The notes: generated by a model not told the origin, from the sequence alone. A stretch of 42,111 nucleotides of DNA from Gordonia soli NBRC 108243 (GCF_000334455.1 NZ_BANX01000045.1:1-42111), one strand, 5' to 3'; positions 7,586 through 16,020 are shown, numbered from the stretch's first letter. Numbers and translations: made by a program.

Positions 7586-8443
7586 ATGATCATCGGCATC
7601 ATCGCCGCGGTGCTCGCGGCACTCGCGTACGGCACCGCGTCCGTGTTGCAGGCGCGCGGTGCGCAGAGCGTGGCGCCGGGGCCCGATGATGCGCCGGCCG
7701 GTTCCGGCCCGACGTTGCGGTCGACGATCACCGCGATGCTGACGGTGTCGTTCCTGATCGGGGTGGCCCTGGACTCGCTCGGGTTCGTCGGCAACCTGGT
7801 GTCGGCGCGGCTTGCGCCGCTGTTCCTGGCGCAGACCATCGTCAGCGCCAACCTCGTGGTCACGGCCGTGCTCGCCATCGTGGTCCTCGGGACCCGACTG
7901 TCGGCGAAGGAGTGGACCGCGATCGGGGTGGTGGTCGTCTCGCTGGTGGTACTGGGACTGGCGGCCGCCGACGAAGGCCACGGACACGACGGTGCCGCGC
8001 TGCACGTCGGGGTCCTCGTGGTGGGGGCCGTGCTTCTCGGCGCCGGCCTGTTGGCCGTGCGGCTCCTCGGCGCACGGGTGGCCGTGGTGGCCGGCCTCGC
8101 CGGCGGTGTCTTGTTCGGCCTGATGGCTGTCGCCGTCCGAATACTGCATGGCGTCAACGACTTCGACATCCCACGCATGCTGACCGATCCGGCCCTCTAT
8201 GCCATCGTCCTCTGCGGTGTCGGTGGCTTCTACCTGTTCACGGTCGCACTCCAGACCGGGTCGGTGAACGGAGCCGCGGCCGCGCTCGTGGTGGGGGAGA
8301 CGGTGATCCCCGGTATCGTCGGCATCCTGGTCCTCGGTGACGCGACCCGCCCCGGCTGGCAGGTGGTCGCGGTCATCGCCTTCATCGCGGCGGTGTGCGG
8401 AGCCGTCTACGTCGCACTCTCGGGAGCAGCGCCGCAGGGTTGA
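7586..8443 (+). CDS. DMT/EamA-like multi-pass membrane protein
   Basis: The 285-residue protein is almost entirely hydrophobic, with about nine or ten membrane helices beginning at the first residue (MIIGIIAAVLAALAYGTASVLQARG). A short charged loop near residue 33 and a His-containing loop (DEGHGHDG) near residue 130 interrupt the helices. The internal two-fold pattern fits the drug/metabolite transporter superfamily. Related actinobacterial proteins are annotated only as integral membrane proteins or putative magnesium/NIPA-like transporters, so the substrate is unknown. It is a single gene with its promoter in the 172-bp space after 7413, and converges with the VOC gene. Confidence 0.75.
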   Translation: MIIGIIAAVLAALAYGTASVLQARGAQSVAPGPDDAPAGSGPTLRSTITAMLTVSFLIGVALDSLGFVGNLVSARLAPLFLAQTIVSANLVVTAVLAIVVLGTRLSAKEWTAIGVVVVSLVVLGLAAADEGHGHDGAALHVGVLVVGAVLLGAGLLAVRLLGARVAVVAGLAGGVLFGLMAVAVRILHGVNDFDIPRMLTDPALYAIVLCGVGGFYLFTVALQTGSVNGAAAALVVGETVIPGIVGILVLGDATRPGWQVVAVIAFIAAVCGAVYVALSGAAPQG

Positions 8444-8455
8444 GGGCGGCCCGGA

Positions 8456-8860
8456 TCAGCCCTCGAACTGACTGAGGTCCATCCACGAGACCTCCCAGGC
8501 GTGACCGTCGAGGTCGCGGAAGCTGCGGCCGTACATCCATCCGTGGTCCTGGGTCTCCTGCCACGTGCTGCCGCCGGTCGCGAGTGCGGTGTCGACAAGG
8601 GTGTCGACGGCGTCCTTCGACTCCGCCGAGATCGCGATCAGCACCTCTCGCTCTTTCGATGTGTCGGTGATCCCGCCGCTGATGAAGCCCTGGAACTTCT
8701 CCGGCGTCATGATCATGACGAAGGACTGGTCGTTGACGACCAGGCACAATGTCGTGTCGTCGCAGAAGTCGTCGTTGAACGAGAACCCGAGTCCCGAGAA
8801 GAAGCTTCGCGTAGCGGGGATGTCGGTGGCGGTCGTGTTGACGAACAGCATGCGGGACAT
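8456..8860 (-). CDS. VOC (glyoxalase/bleomycin resistance) family protein
   Basis: The 134-residue protein has the vicinal-oxygen-chelate fold: two beta-alpha-beta-beta-beta halves starting LFVNTTATDIPATRSFFSGLGF and ending SFRDLDGHAWEVSWMD. Members bind a metal or a small ligand; some are lyases or resistance proteins, and many small forms such as this (PhnB/YaeR-like length) are of unknown function. The terminal DGHAWEV(S)W matches the common DPDGHxWE motif with a metal-ligand Glu. It stops 12 bp from the convergent DMT gene and has no operon partner. Confidence 0.85.
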   Translation of the reverse strand: MSRMLFVNTTATDIPATRSFFSGLGFSFNDDFCDDTTLCLVVNDQSFVMIMTPEKFQGFISGGITDTSKEREVLIAISAESKDAVDTLVDTALATGGSTWQETQDHGWMYGRSFRDLDGHAWEVSWMDLSQFEG

Positions 8861-8975
8861 GGTGGCTCGCTTTCGGTATCGATCTGTTGGTGCCCGGTGT
8901 CGGGACGGTCAGGAGTACAGACCGGTGGGGTGTCCGGAACTCATCGGTCGGCGATGCTCGGAGCTGTCCCGGGCC

Positions 8976-10526
8976 TCAGAACGGCGGCAACGGCCCGTCG
9001 GTGCGCTCGGCCCGATTGCGTGCGCGTTCGTACCGGCGACGGGCGTGCTTGTCCGCGGTGCGGGTGCGGCGGCGGGTCGGGTTCGCCTCGGTCGGTGATG
9101 ACAGGTGGCGGACTGTCGGCGGCGGATCGCGGAATCGGATGTATCGGAGACCGGAGAAGAGTGCCGTGTTTGTCTCTGCGGCCCCGGGGATCACGATGCC
9201 TTCGGGGGTGATGACCCGACTGCGCGTCTGGCCGTCGACACCCTGGACCTGGTCGTCGAGCCAAGAGCCGAACGTTTTGAGCAGATGGTGCCATCGGCAT
9301 TTGGCGTTCATGCCCTGCGGGCACGTCCGGCCGCCGGCTGTCGGGTCGGTGTGGTCGTACTCGGTCACGTGGTCGAGGTCGGCGGTCCACGCCGGTCGAT
9401 CGCAGCCGGGGATGGTGCAGTAGGCGTCGCGAATTCGCAGGTATGTGTCCAGCGCTGTCGACGGGCGGTAGTCGTTGCTGGGCAGCGAGAGTGGGGCGGG
9501 CCCACCTTCTGGGTTCAGCGGCCGGATGGTGACGTCGTTCCGCTCGGCGATGTCGCGTACATGGTCGGCGGAGATGACGCCGTGCCCGTCCACGAAGCCA
9601 GGATGGTCGGTGGTGCCGTGGAGCGTCGACTCGTCACAGACGACGTGCACGACGACTCGCGAACGGCGCGCCCAGTCGTCGGTTGGGTCATCGAGGTCCT
9701 GCTGCTGTGGGACGACCGCGGCGCAGTCGGGGCGGCCGCACTCGCAGGTGAACCGGTTGCCGGCGAGGAGGCAGAACATAGCGTCGCTGGCGCGGGCACG
9801 TCGAGACCGTGGATCGTGCGGACACACGGACTCGGCCATGGTGGTGACAGATGCTGCCGCGATCCGCGCGTTCTCGGCCGGCATGTCCGCACCGATCTCC
9901 GCCATGCCGTCGCGAGTCGGCTCCACCCACATTCCACGTGCGTCGTGTGCGAGGCGTCGTCGGCGGCGCACGGAGTCGGGATCGTGGCGGAAGATGATCC
10001 GGTCCACCATGTCGCGCAATCGTTTCGGTGACCAGGTTCCTGGACGCCGGATCGCAGCGGCGATGGCGGCATCGACGGGCGCTGCGTGTTCGGTGTCGTC
10101 GACCAGGTCGGTGCGACTGATGATGGCGCGTGCTTGTGCGGGGTAGATCTCGCCATCGCGAAGGCAGGCGCCGACTTCCGGTAGACGATCGCGGAGCGCG
10201 AGGGCCTCGGTCAGCATCGACTCGCCGGCGGTCTGCGAGACGCCGTCGGTCATGGCGATCCGAGCGGCGCACTGCGCGTACTCATCGATTGTCCGTAGGT
10301 CGGCAGCGGATGCGGGCGATGTCGATTCGGCGTGGTCGTGCGTCGAGCCGACGAGCAGGTCGTGGAGACGAGCAATCGAGCGATAGCGAGACCAGGCGAT
10401 GAACGCCTCCGCGCGTCGATGGTCGGCGAGACCGGTCAGGAGATCGGCGACGTCGGCGGAGTCGACTCCTTGCACAGCTGCGGCGACGTCGGCTGACGCG
10501 ACGTCCCACTGTTCTGCGACGGACAC
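8976..10526 (-). CDS. DUF222 / HNH endonuclease domain protein (13E12-repeat-like)
   Basis: This 516-residue protein has an N-terminal helical DUF222 region (about 1-300) and a C-terminal HNH nuclease motif: CTIPGCDRPAWTADLDHV, then the CPQGMNAKCRWHHLLK segment, with Cys pairs flanking the catalytic Asp-His and the second His-His. The basic tail is Arg-rich. Such proteins are present in many copies in Gordonia, Rhodococcus and mycobacteria (the 13E12 family) and are thought to be mobile or DNA-processing elements; function is unproven. The GTG at 10526 has GGAG six bases before it. No flanking terminal repeats or target duplications are seen. Confidence 0.9.
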   Translation of the reverse strand: MSVAEQWDVASADVAAAVQGVDSADVADLLTGLADHRRAEAFIAWSRYRSIARLHDLLVGSTHDHAESTSPASAADLRTIDEYAQCAARIAMTDGVSQTAGESMLTEALALRDRLPEVGACLRDGEIYPAQARAIISRTDLVDDTEHAAPVDAAIAAAIRRPGTWSPKRLRDMVDRIIFRHDPDSVRRRRRLAHDARGMWVEPTRDGMAEIGADMPAENARIAAASVTTMAESVCPHDPRSRRARASDAMFCLLAGNRFTCECGRPDCAAVVPQQQDLDDPTDDWARRSRVVVHVVCDESTLHGTTDHPGFVDGHGVISADHVRDIAERNDVTIRPLNPEGGPAPLSLPSNDYRPSTALDTYLRIRDAYCTIPGCDRPAWTADLDHVTEYDHTDPTAGGRTCPQGMNAKCRWHHLLKTFGSWLDDQVQGVDGQTRSRVITPEGIVIPGAAETNTALFSGLRYIRFRDPPPTVRHLSSPTEANPTRRRTRTADKHARRRYERARNRAERTDGPLPPF

Positions 10527-10663
10527 GATGCTCTCCCATGACGATACGGATGATGCAGAGCCACATCATCATTTCGTCACGAGCATCGGGCCGTTGGGGC
10601 CATCTCCGAATCTCTGCTGGTGCCAGCCTAGCCCGTGCCACCGACAATCCCGGCCGGCCGGAG

Positions 10664-10701
10664 GTCGAGCGCACGGTCAACGAATTCGAGCGCACGGTCG
10701 A
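10664..10701 (+). repeat. Paired GAGCGCACGGTCRA repeat, copy 1
   Basis: Two units, GTCGAGCGCACGGTCAA at 10664-10680 and TTCGAGCGCACGGTCGA at 10685-10701, lie exactly 21 bp apart. They are just downstream (10 bp) of the stop of the small gene at 10711. Copies 2 and 3 lie upstream of that gene. Confidence 0.75.
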
Positions 10702-10710
10702 CGGACCGGG

Positions 10711-11028
10711 TCAGTCGCCCTTGATCGTCTCCGAATTCGCCCAGCGGCGACCAGGATCCCCGCCCCAGGCATCCCACGCGACCCGACCGGCGGTGGGGAA
10801 TCCGTCCTCGCCGTGGGAGAAGCCGGTCGTGTCACGATCCACCTCGTGTCGGGAGAAGTAGTTGCGCATCTTGCGGATCTGGTCGTCGTCGACGCCCTTG
10901 CCGTCGGCCAGCTGGTGCGCGCGATGACGTCCGGTGTCGGTGAATCCCGGCCCGGCCTTGCCGTCGTCGATCCATCGCACGGCGCGCTGGGCCGCCTCCT
11001 GGACGTCCTTCGGTGGCGTGTGACTCAT
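10711..11028 (-). CDS. Small conserved hypothetical protein, phage-associated type
   Basis: The 105-residue protein starts at ATG 11028 behind AGGAG (6-bp spacer). It has a helical N-terminus (QEAAQRAVRWIDDGKAG), then a conserved-looking block: KMRNYFSRHEVD, GFSHGEDGFPTAGRVAWDAWGGDPGRRWA. This block (RM-x2-YF-x-RHE ... GRxAWxxWGGDxGxxWA) is familiar to me from small actinobacterial and phage proteins of unknown function, sometimes found near capsid or portal genes. No membrane segment or catalytic motif is visible. The gene is framed on both sides by copies of the 21-bp-paired repeat, which raises the possibility that it arrived on, or is regulated through, that repeat unit. Confidence 0.7.
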   Translation of the reverse strand: MSHTPPKDVQEAAQRAVRWIDDGKAGPGFTDTGRHRAHQLADGKGVDDDQIRKMRNYFSRHEVDRDTTGFSHGEDGFPTAGRVAWDAWGGDPGRRWANSETIKGD

Positions 11029-11097
11029 GGGTCGACTCCTGTCCTCGAGGTAATCCGTGCTCTCTGCGTGCCCTGAACCTGAGCAGGTGAAACCGGC

Positions 11098-11130
11098 GCG
11101 CACGGTCGACGGTTCCGAGCGCACGGTCGA
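11098..11130 (+). repeat. Paired GCGCACGGTCGA repeat, copy 2
   Basis: Two perfect GCGCACGGTCGA units at 11098-11109 and 11119-11130 are spaced 21 bp. The second runs directly into the left arm of the 65-bp inverted repeat. Confidence 0.8.
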
Positions 11131-11194
11131 AATCTGTACGAGAGCGGTTGGCCATCGACATATCGTCAATGGCGACTCGCTGGCGTACAGATTT
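11130..11194. repeat. 65-bp imperfect inverted repeat (long hairpin)
   Basis: The outer arms AAATCTGTACG (11130-11140) and CGTACAGATTT (11184-11194) are perfect complements. Inner blocks GCCAT/ATGGC and GAC/GTC also pair symmetrically around the loop ATATC (11160-11164), so about 24 of 30 positions pair. It sits between copies 2 and 3 of the paired 12-bp repeat, upstream of the small gene at 10711-11028 and downstream of the response regulator. No coding sequence is visible. Confidence 0.75.
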
Positions 11195-11248
11195 TGTGCG
11201 GAAGCGGGGTGCTTCTCGGGAGTGGCCGGCTGGACAGAATGCCGAATT

Positions 11249-11281
11249 GTGCACGGTCGACAGTTCCGAGCGCACGGTCGA
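11249..11281 (+). repeat. Paired GYGCACGGTCGA repeat, copy 3
   Basis: GTGCACGGTCGA at 11249-11260 and GCGCACGGTCGA at 11270-11281 are spaced 21 bp, with a CAGTTCCGA spacer nearly the same as in copy 2 (CGGTTCCGA). It ends 8 bp before the stop codon of the response regulator. Confidence 0.8.
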
Positions 11282-11289
11282 CGATCACC

Positions 11290-11937
11290 TCACCCGTCGG
11301 GGCGCGACCCCCGCACCACCAGGGCCGCCTGAACCCGCGAGTGCAGGCCCAGCTTCGACAACACCCGGGACACATGCGATTTGACCGTCGCCTCGCTGAT
11401 GAACAACCGTGACGCGATCTGCGCATTGGACAGACCGTCACCCAAGCAGTGCAGGACGTCGAGCTCGCGGGCGGTCAGATCGTCGAGTGGTACCGAAACG
11501 CTCGGCGCGGGCGGCGCCTCCCGGCCTCGGAAGGCTGCGATCACCCGACCGGTCACGTCCGGTGACAACATCGCGTCACCACGTGCAACCGCCTCCACGG
11601 CCGCGATGATCTCCTCTGCCGAGGCGGTCTTCACCAGGAAGCCGCTGGCGCCTGCTCGCAGCGCGCCGAACACGTAGTCGTCGAGGTCGAACGTCGTCAA
11701 CACCACCACGGCACAGACTTTCTCGGCCACCAGGACCTCGGTCGCGGCCAGACCGTCGACGCCCGGCATACGCACATCCATCAAGGTCACGTCGGGACGG
11801 AGGCGGCGAGCCTCGTGAACTGCCTGATCACCGTCCGCGGCCTCGCCGACGATCTCGATGCGGGGCGCGGTCTGGAGCAGCAATCGCACACCCGCCCGCA
11901 CCGCGGCGTGGTCGTCGGCGATCAGCACCCTGGTCAC
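11290..11937 (-). CDS. NarL/FixJ-family two-component response regulator
   Basis: The 215-residue protein has an N-terminal receiver domain (about 1-120) with acidic residues Asp8-Asp9, phospho-acceptor Asp54 (TLMDVRMPG) and the conserved Lys in GFLVKTAS, then a C-terminal LuxR-type helix-turn-helix (LTARELDVLHCLGDGLSNAQIASRL and ATVKSHVSRVLSKLGL). It binds DNA after phosphorylation by its kinase. The start overlaps the stop of the histidine kinase gene by 4 bp, so the two are coupled. The signal and target genes are not evident; neighbouring genes give no clear clue. Confidence 0.93.
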   Translation of the reverse strand: MTRVLIADDHAAVRAGVRLLLQTAPRIEIVGEAADGDQAVHEARRLRPDVTLMDVRMPGVDGLAATEVLVAEKVCAVVVLTTFDLDDYVFGALRAGASGFLVKTASAEEIIAAVEAVARGDAMLSPDVTGRVIAAFRGREAPPAPSVSVPLDDLTARELDVLHCLGDGLSNAQIASRLFISEATVKSHVSRVLSKLGLHSRVQAALVVRGSRPDG

Positions 11938-13166
11938 GGGTGCGGCATCCGGATCGGAGGTCGTGTCGGGGCGGCGGGGACGTCGACCGCGCCGTCGGAC
12001 TCCAGCGGCAGCCGCGCATCGACCACGAACCGCCCACCGGACACCCCGGCATGCAGGGTGCCGCCGACAGACCGTGCCCGTGTGTACATGTTCTCGAGTC
12101 CGCGGCGCGGTCGGTCGACCGGCACGGCCGACCGACCGTCCCGGAGTGGGTTGGCGATGTGGATGACGAGTTCGCGCTCATCCGAACGGATCTCGATGTC
12201 GATCGGTGACCCCTCCGCGTGGCGGGCGGCGTTGGTCAACGACTCGGCGACGATCCGGTACCCGGCGATGTCGACGACCGCGGGCAGGTCGTCGACGTCG
12301 GCGCTGACCGACACCGCGGTACCGGTCGCGCGGATCGGATCGACCAGGTGGTCGACGCGGCGCAGCGACGCGGTCTGTCGGTCCGGCGTCACCTCGCCGC
12401 TGTCGTCGGCGAGAAGATCGATCATCGTGCGCATCTCCGACAACGCATCGACGCTACTCTGGCGCACGGCCTTCAATACGGCGGCCGTGAGATCGGGATC
12501 GTCGGTTGCGCGGAGTCCCGCGGCCGACTGGACCGCGATGCTCGACAGTTGTCCGGCGATGACGTCGTGCAGCTCGCGAGCGAGTCGCCGGCGCTCCTCC
12601 GAGACCGCCTGCACGCGTTCGCGCTCCGCCAGCTCGGTCATCGCCCGAGCGCGGGCGCGTTCGGAGACGAGTGCGGTCCGGTGCTCGCGAACGGCCTTGC
12701 CGTAGCCGATGGGTGACCCGACGAAGGCAACCAGCCACAGCGCGGAGAGGAACACGAGCCGCCAGTCCGGCTCCGTGGCGATCAACGCGGCGAGCGCGAC
12801 GACGCCGAAGGCGAGTGCGGATGCGTAGAGGAATCGGACAGCCCGTGAGCCTGCATAGACGCAGACCGCGTACACGGCGTCGGACAGGATGAGCCACACG
12901 GCGATGGACGGGACCGTCACGACATCCACGACGAGGGCGGCCGACACCACCGCCAGTGCGACCGTCGGTCGGGTGGACCTCATGAGATCGCCCGCAGCCG
13001 CGACGCCGAGGGTGATCAACGGGAACGACCCCGGCAGCGAGTCGACCCGATCCAGCCACCCGATCGGGTTGAGCCCGGACACCTGCAGTCCGATGCCGAG
13101 GGCCACGAAGATCAGCGCTATACCGACGTCGTTCAGTTGGGCACGGGTGAGTCGGACGCGCCACAT
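11934..13166 (-). CDS. Membrane sensor histidine kinase (HisKA_3 type)
   Basis: The 410-residue kinase has five or six membrane helices (about residues 10-152) with very short loops, so there is no large extracellular sensor. A coiled linker leads to the HisKA_3 dimerisation domain with phospho-accepting His200 (RRRLARELHDVIAGQLS) and a HATPase domain (N-box around IVAESLTNAARHAEGS, G-box around RRGLENMYTRARSVGG). This is the DesK/NarX-like class that pairs with NarL-type regulators, here the overlapping downstream gene. The ATG at 13166 was chosen because it begins just before the first membrane helix and has GAGG nearby; ATG at 13202 is an alternative. Confidence 0.9.
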   Translation of the reverse strand: MWRVRLTRAQLNDVGIALIFVALGIGLQVSGLNPIGWLDRVDSLPGSFPLITLGVAAAGDLMRSTRPTVALAVVSAALVVDVVTVPSIAVWLILSDAVYAVCVYAGSRAVRFLYASALAFGVVALAALIATEPDWRLVFLSALWLVAFVGSPIGYGKAVREHRTALVSERARARAMTELAERERVQAVSEERRRLARELHDVIAGQLSSIAVQSAAGLRATDDPDLTAAVLKAVRQSSVDALSEMRTMIDLLADDSGEVTPDRQTASLRRVDHLVDPIRATGTAVSVSADVDDLPAVVDIAGYRIVAESLTNAARHAEGSPIDIEIRSDERELVIHIANPLRDGRSAVPVDRPRRGLENMYTRARSVGGTLHAGVSGGRFVVDARLPLESDGAVDVPAAPTRPPIRMPHP

Positions 13167-13287
13167 GACCTCATCGAAGCATGTGTCGGGGTGATCCGGC
13201 ATCGGCCGAAATGATGAGACCGAAGGTGGTATCGCTTCCATACTTCTGCTCGATGTGCCGTCGCCGCCGGCCCGCGACAGTTGACCC

Positions 13288-13923
13288 ATGGAACTCGACG
13301 TCGATCCCATCCTCTTCGTGATCATCGGTTGCGAGATCGGTTTCTGGTTGCTGCTGTTCGGCGGCCTCAGCGTCCGCTACCTGCTCAAGCGACCCCGATG
13401 GTCGCGACCGATCCTCCTCGCGATCCCGATCCTCGACCTCGCCCTGTTGACGGCGGTGGCGGTCGACATCCACGGCGGCGGGGAGGTCACGAGCATCCAT
13501 CGCCTGGCCGGGATCTATCTCGGTGTCACGATCGCCTTCGGTCACTCGATGATCGCCTGGGCCGACGCGCGGTTCGCGAACTGGTTCGCCGACGGTCCGC
13601 CACCGCCGAAGCCACCGACCGGCGGCATGCCCAAGTTCTGGCATGAGGCCCGCGTCTACGGCCGGTGGCTGATCGCCGCCGCCATCGCATCGGTGGCCAC
13701 GCTGCTCCTGTCGGTGACGGTCGCCGATCCGGAACAGCGCGCGGAGCTCTTCGGGATCTTCCCGATGCTGGCGCCGGTCACCGTGATCTGGCTGATCGTC
13801 GGCCCGGTCTGGGCTCTGCTCGCCGGACGGGACGATGACCGGCACGGCGGGGACTCGCAGCGGATCAGGCCCGGGCCCGACGTCGTCAGCCGCGGGGCGG
13901 ATTCCCGAGCTGTTGACCGATGA
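13288..13923 (+). CDS. Multi-pass membrane protein, function unknown
   Basis: The 211-residue protein has about five hydrophobic helices: residues 8-32, 42-57, 72-90, about 130-150 and about 165-185. A cytoplasmic-looking Pro-rich loop (DGPPPPKPPTGG) and a basic tail are also present. The layout resembles hypothetical membrane proteins of the YmcC type found in Firmicutes and actinobacteria; no transporter or enzyme motif is visible. It is divergent from the histidine kinase (121 bp apart), so both could share regulatory sequence. Its 3' end overlaps the convergent lipase gene by 38 bp. Confidence 0.75.
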   Translation: MELDVDPILFVIIGCEIGFWLLLFGGLSVRYLLKRPRWSRPILLAIPILDLALLTAVAVDIHGGGEVTSIHRLAGIYLGVTIAFGHSMIAWADARFANWFADGPPPPKPPTGGMPKFWHEARVYGRWLIAAAIASVATLLLSVTVADPEQRAELFGIFPMLAPVTVIWLIVGPVWALLAGRDDDRHGGDSQRIRPGPDVVSRGADSRAVDR

Positions 13924-15355
13924 GCGCTGCCAGGTTGTTGCCGACGAGGCCCACGAATGTCGGCCAGGTCTTGGGGTCGAGTGCCATCGAACCGACGTCC
14001 TTCGTCGAGCATCCGGACGCGACGGGTTTGCCGTTCAGGCGATCCCGCATCCAGACGGTCGCCGGCGCAAACCCCTCGACGGCGAGGGTGATGTGCTCGC
14101 TGAAGTGGTCGCGGGTGTACTGCACGCGCGCAGCGGGGTCGGCGCAGTATTTCTTGACCAGTCCGTTGACCGGTCCCACCGGGGCGATCCAGTCCGGATT
14201 CGACTGGTAGACGTACATCGGCGCGGTCGGGACGGTCCGGCCCATCTTCAGGTCACCGAGGACCCGGCGTGGTGTCGGGTACCCCAGGGGGTCGCCGGGC
14301 AGGTTGATCAGCCCCTTGATGTTGACGAAGGGTGCGAGTGCCGCCTGATAAGCAAGGCACAGTGGGTTCTTGGCGGTGAGCAGGGCGCGGCCGAGTGGGT
14401 TGATGTGCTTGCGCAGGAACGCATCCAGGTCCGGGTACTCGCGGCTGACGCCGATCACACCGGCCATGATGAGGCCCGACGCCGCGTTGCCGTTGGCGAG
14501 ATCGACCAGTGCGCTGATGTCCGCGGGGACACCGCCTTCGGCGACGCCGACGATGGGCAGCTCAGGTGCGTACCGGGGATGCAATTCGGCGGCCCACCCG
14601 GTCGCGATCGCACCGCCGGAGTAGCCCATCATGCCGACGCGGAGGTCCTTCTTCAAGCGTAGTGGCGCGAAGTCACGGGCGCCGCGGATGCCGTCCAGGG
14701 TGATACGCCCGGCCAACGGTCCTGCGGCGAAGGCAGACTCGGGGCCCTGGTGGTCGGGGATGACGACCGACCATCCGGCGGCGACGAGTGAGGTGATCTG
14801 CAGCAGTTCGTACGTCGAGTCGATCGATCCGGTCAGCTGCCCGGGGATGGACGCCTGCTGGAGGGCATAGGACGGTGCGCAGTAGTTCGCGGTCGAGTCC
14901 TCGGCCGACTGCCAGGAGACCAGTTTGCTGGGACCCGGTCGCACCGGCCCACGTGGTTTGATGAGCGTCGCGACCGCGGGGATCGCCTCGCCCCGGGTGT
15001 TCGTCGACCGATAGGAGATCTGCCAGCTGTCGACGTTCAGCGGGAACACCGACAGTGCTGCCAGGTTCACGCGCCGCGCGGCGATGATCTCGCCCGGTGC
15101 CTTGTCGGCGTAGGCGGCGCGCGCAGGCAGATAGAACCCACGATCGAACTCGGGGACGCGAGGTGGGATCGGGAACGGCAGTGCGGGACGGACCGGCACC
15201 TGACGCTGGGGCGGCGTCGCGCCGGCGGACGGTCCCGTCGACGGCGTTGCGTCGGCGATCCCGCTGCCGAATGCCGTACTCACCGTGACCGCGACGGTGG
15301 CGATTGCCACGAGAGCCGCTGACATGAATCGCATTCGGACGAACTCTCGCCGCAT
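13886..15355 (-). CDS. Secreted lipase/esterase (LIP family, alpha/beta hydrolase)
   Basis: The 489-residue protein has a Sec-type signal peptide (MRREFVRMRFMSAALVAIATVA then AFGSGIADA), a Pro-rich linker, and an alpha/beta hydrolase domain. The nucleophile elbow is GYSGG (Ser246), and the downstream region contains NPDWIAP (acid candidate) and DHFSEH (His candidate). This pattern fits the secretory lipase family first known from Candida and common in mycolic-acid bacteria. It probably hydrolyses acylglycerols or esters outside the cell. Cys residues at YCAPS, NPLCLAY, KYCAD and GCSTK could form disulfides. Two inverted repeats lie in the space upstream, and its end overlaps the convergent membrane protein gene. 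Confidence 0.9.
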   Translation of the reverse strand: MRREFVRMRFMSAALVAIATVAVTVSTAFGSGIADATPSTGPSAGATPPQRQVPVRPALPFPIPPRVPEFDRGFYLPARAAYADKAPGEIIAARRVNLAALSVFPLNVDSWQISYRSTNTRGEAIPAVATLIKPRGPVRPGPSKLVSWQSAEDSTANYCAPSYALQQASIPGQLTGSIDSTYELLQITSLVAAGWSVVIPDHQGPESAFAAGPLAGRITLDGIRGARDFAPLRLKKDLRVGMMGYSGGAIATGWAAELHPRYAPELPIVGVAEGGVPADISALVDLANGNAASGLIMAGVIGVSREYPDLDAFLRKHINPLGRALLTAKNPLCLAYQAALAPFVNIKGLINLPGDPLGYPTPRRVLGDLKMGRTVPTAPMYVYQSNPDWIAPVGPVNGLVKKYCADPAARVQYTRDHFSEHITLAVEGFAPATVWMRDRLNGKPVASGCSTKDVGSMALDPKTWPTFVGLVGNNLAALIGQQLGNPPRG

Positions 15356-15376
15356 CTTCCCGACCTCCCCGACAGT

Positions 15377-15396
15377 GTGAGACGCCTACGTCTCAC
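15377..15396. promoter_or_regulatory. Inverted repeat upstream of the lipase gene
   Basis: GTGAGACG-CCTA-CGTCTCAC is a perfect 8-bp dyad with a 4-base centre, located 22-41 bp before the lipase start. Its size and place suit an operator for a dimeric repressor, or a leader hairpin; which protein binds is unknown. Confidence 0.5.
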
Positions 15397-15425
15397 TCGC
15401 CGGGCAAACCTACATGGTCGTGTGT

Positions 15426-15441
15426 CAGGTCACAAGACCTG
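15426..15441. promoter_or_regulatory. Inverted repeat in the lipase-cupin intergenic region
   Basis: CAGGTC-ACAA-GACCTG is a perfect 6-bp dyad with a 4-base centre between the divergent lipase (start 15355) and cupin (start 15556) genes. It could serve either promoter; no binding protein is indicated. Confidence 0.4.
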
Positions 15442-15555
15442 TCGCATGGACACGTCGGTCACTGCGAGAGGCGCCACTGTCGCGGTCGCGATGTGCACCA
15501 GGCCGGACTTCACCAAGGTGCATCAGAAGTTCCGCACCCTGGCTACTCTCGGACC

Positions 15556-16020
15556 ATGTCAGCCAGGCGGCGTCTCCTGATGGTCCTCGCGGCACTTGCC
15601 GCACCACTGCTCATCGCTCCCGCGGTTGCACATGCGACACCCCCGTCCGGCATCTCGGCCGTGACCCTGGCGGAAACCGAGATCCCGGCTGATCTCCTGC
15701 CTTTCGTACCGAAGGGCGTCCACGTCGTCGTCCGCGAGATCACCATCGCGCCCGGTGGGACCACCGGCTGGCACTATCACGACGGGATGCTGGTCGGGAT
15801 CGTCCGGCAGGGCACGCTGACCCATCCGGGCTCCGACTGCACGCCGGTGACCTATCCGACCGGGGCGATCATCCGCGAGCCCGCGGGCGAGGCCAACACA
15901 CACATCGGCCGGAACCTCGGCACCACTCCGGTCATCCTCGACGTCCTGTACCTGATCCCCCTGAAGGCGCCGCTGTTCGAGGATGCCCCCGCGCCTCCAT
16001 GTGCCGGAACGGCGCGGTAG
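15556..16020 (+). CDS. Secreted cupin-domain protein
   Basis: The 154-residue protein starts at ATG 15556 with a signal peptide (MSARRRLLMVLAALAAPLLIAPAVAHA, predicted cut after AHA). It continues as a single cupin barrel: GTTGWHYHDGMLVGIVRQG with two His ligands and a following GAIIREPAGEANTHIGRN with another His. Small exported cupins like this are common in actinobacteria; they bind a metal or ligand, and the reaction is unknown. Two Cys residues (SDCTP, PPCAG) may form a disulfide. It is divergent from the lipase gene, with about 200 bp of promoter space holding two inverted repeats, and converges on the gene at 16036. Confidence 0.85.
   Translation: MSARRRLLMVLAALAAPLLIAPAVAHATPPSGISAVTLAETEIPADLLPFVPKGVHVVVREITIAPGGTTGWHYHDGMLVGIVRQGTLTHPGSDCTPVTYPTGAIIREPAGEANTHIGRNLGTTPVILDVLYLIPLKAPLFEDAPAPPCAGTAR

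Noticed and set aside
8976..10526. The DUF222/HNH gene as part of an insertion sequence or intron
   Set aside because: No terminal inverted repeats, target duplications or reverse transcriptase are visible around it.
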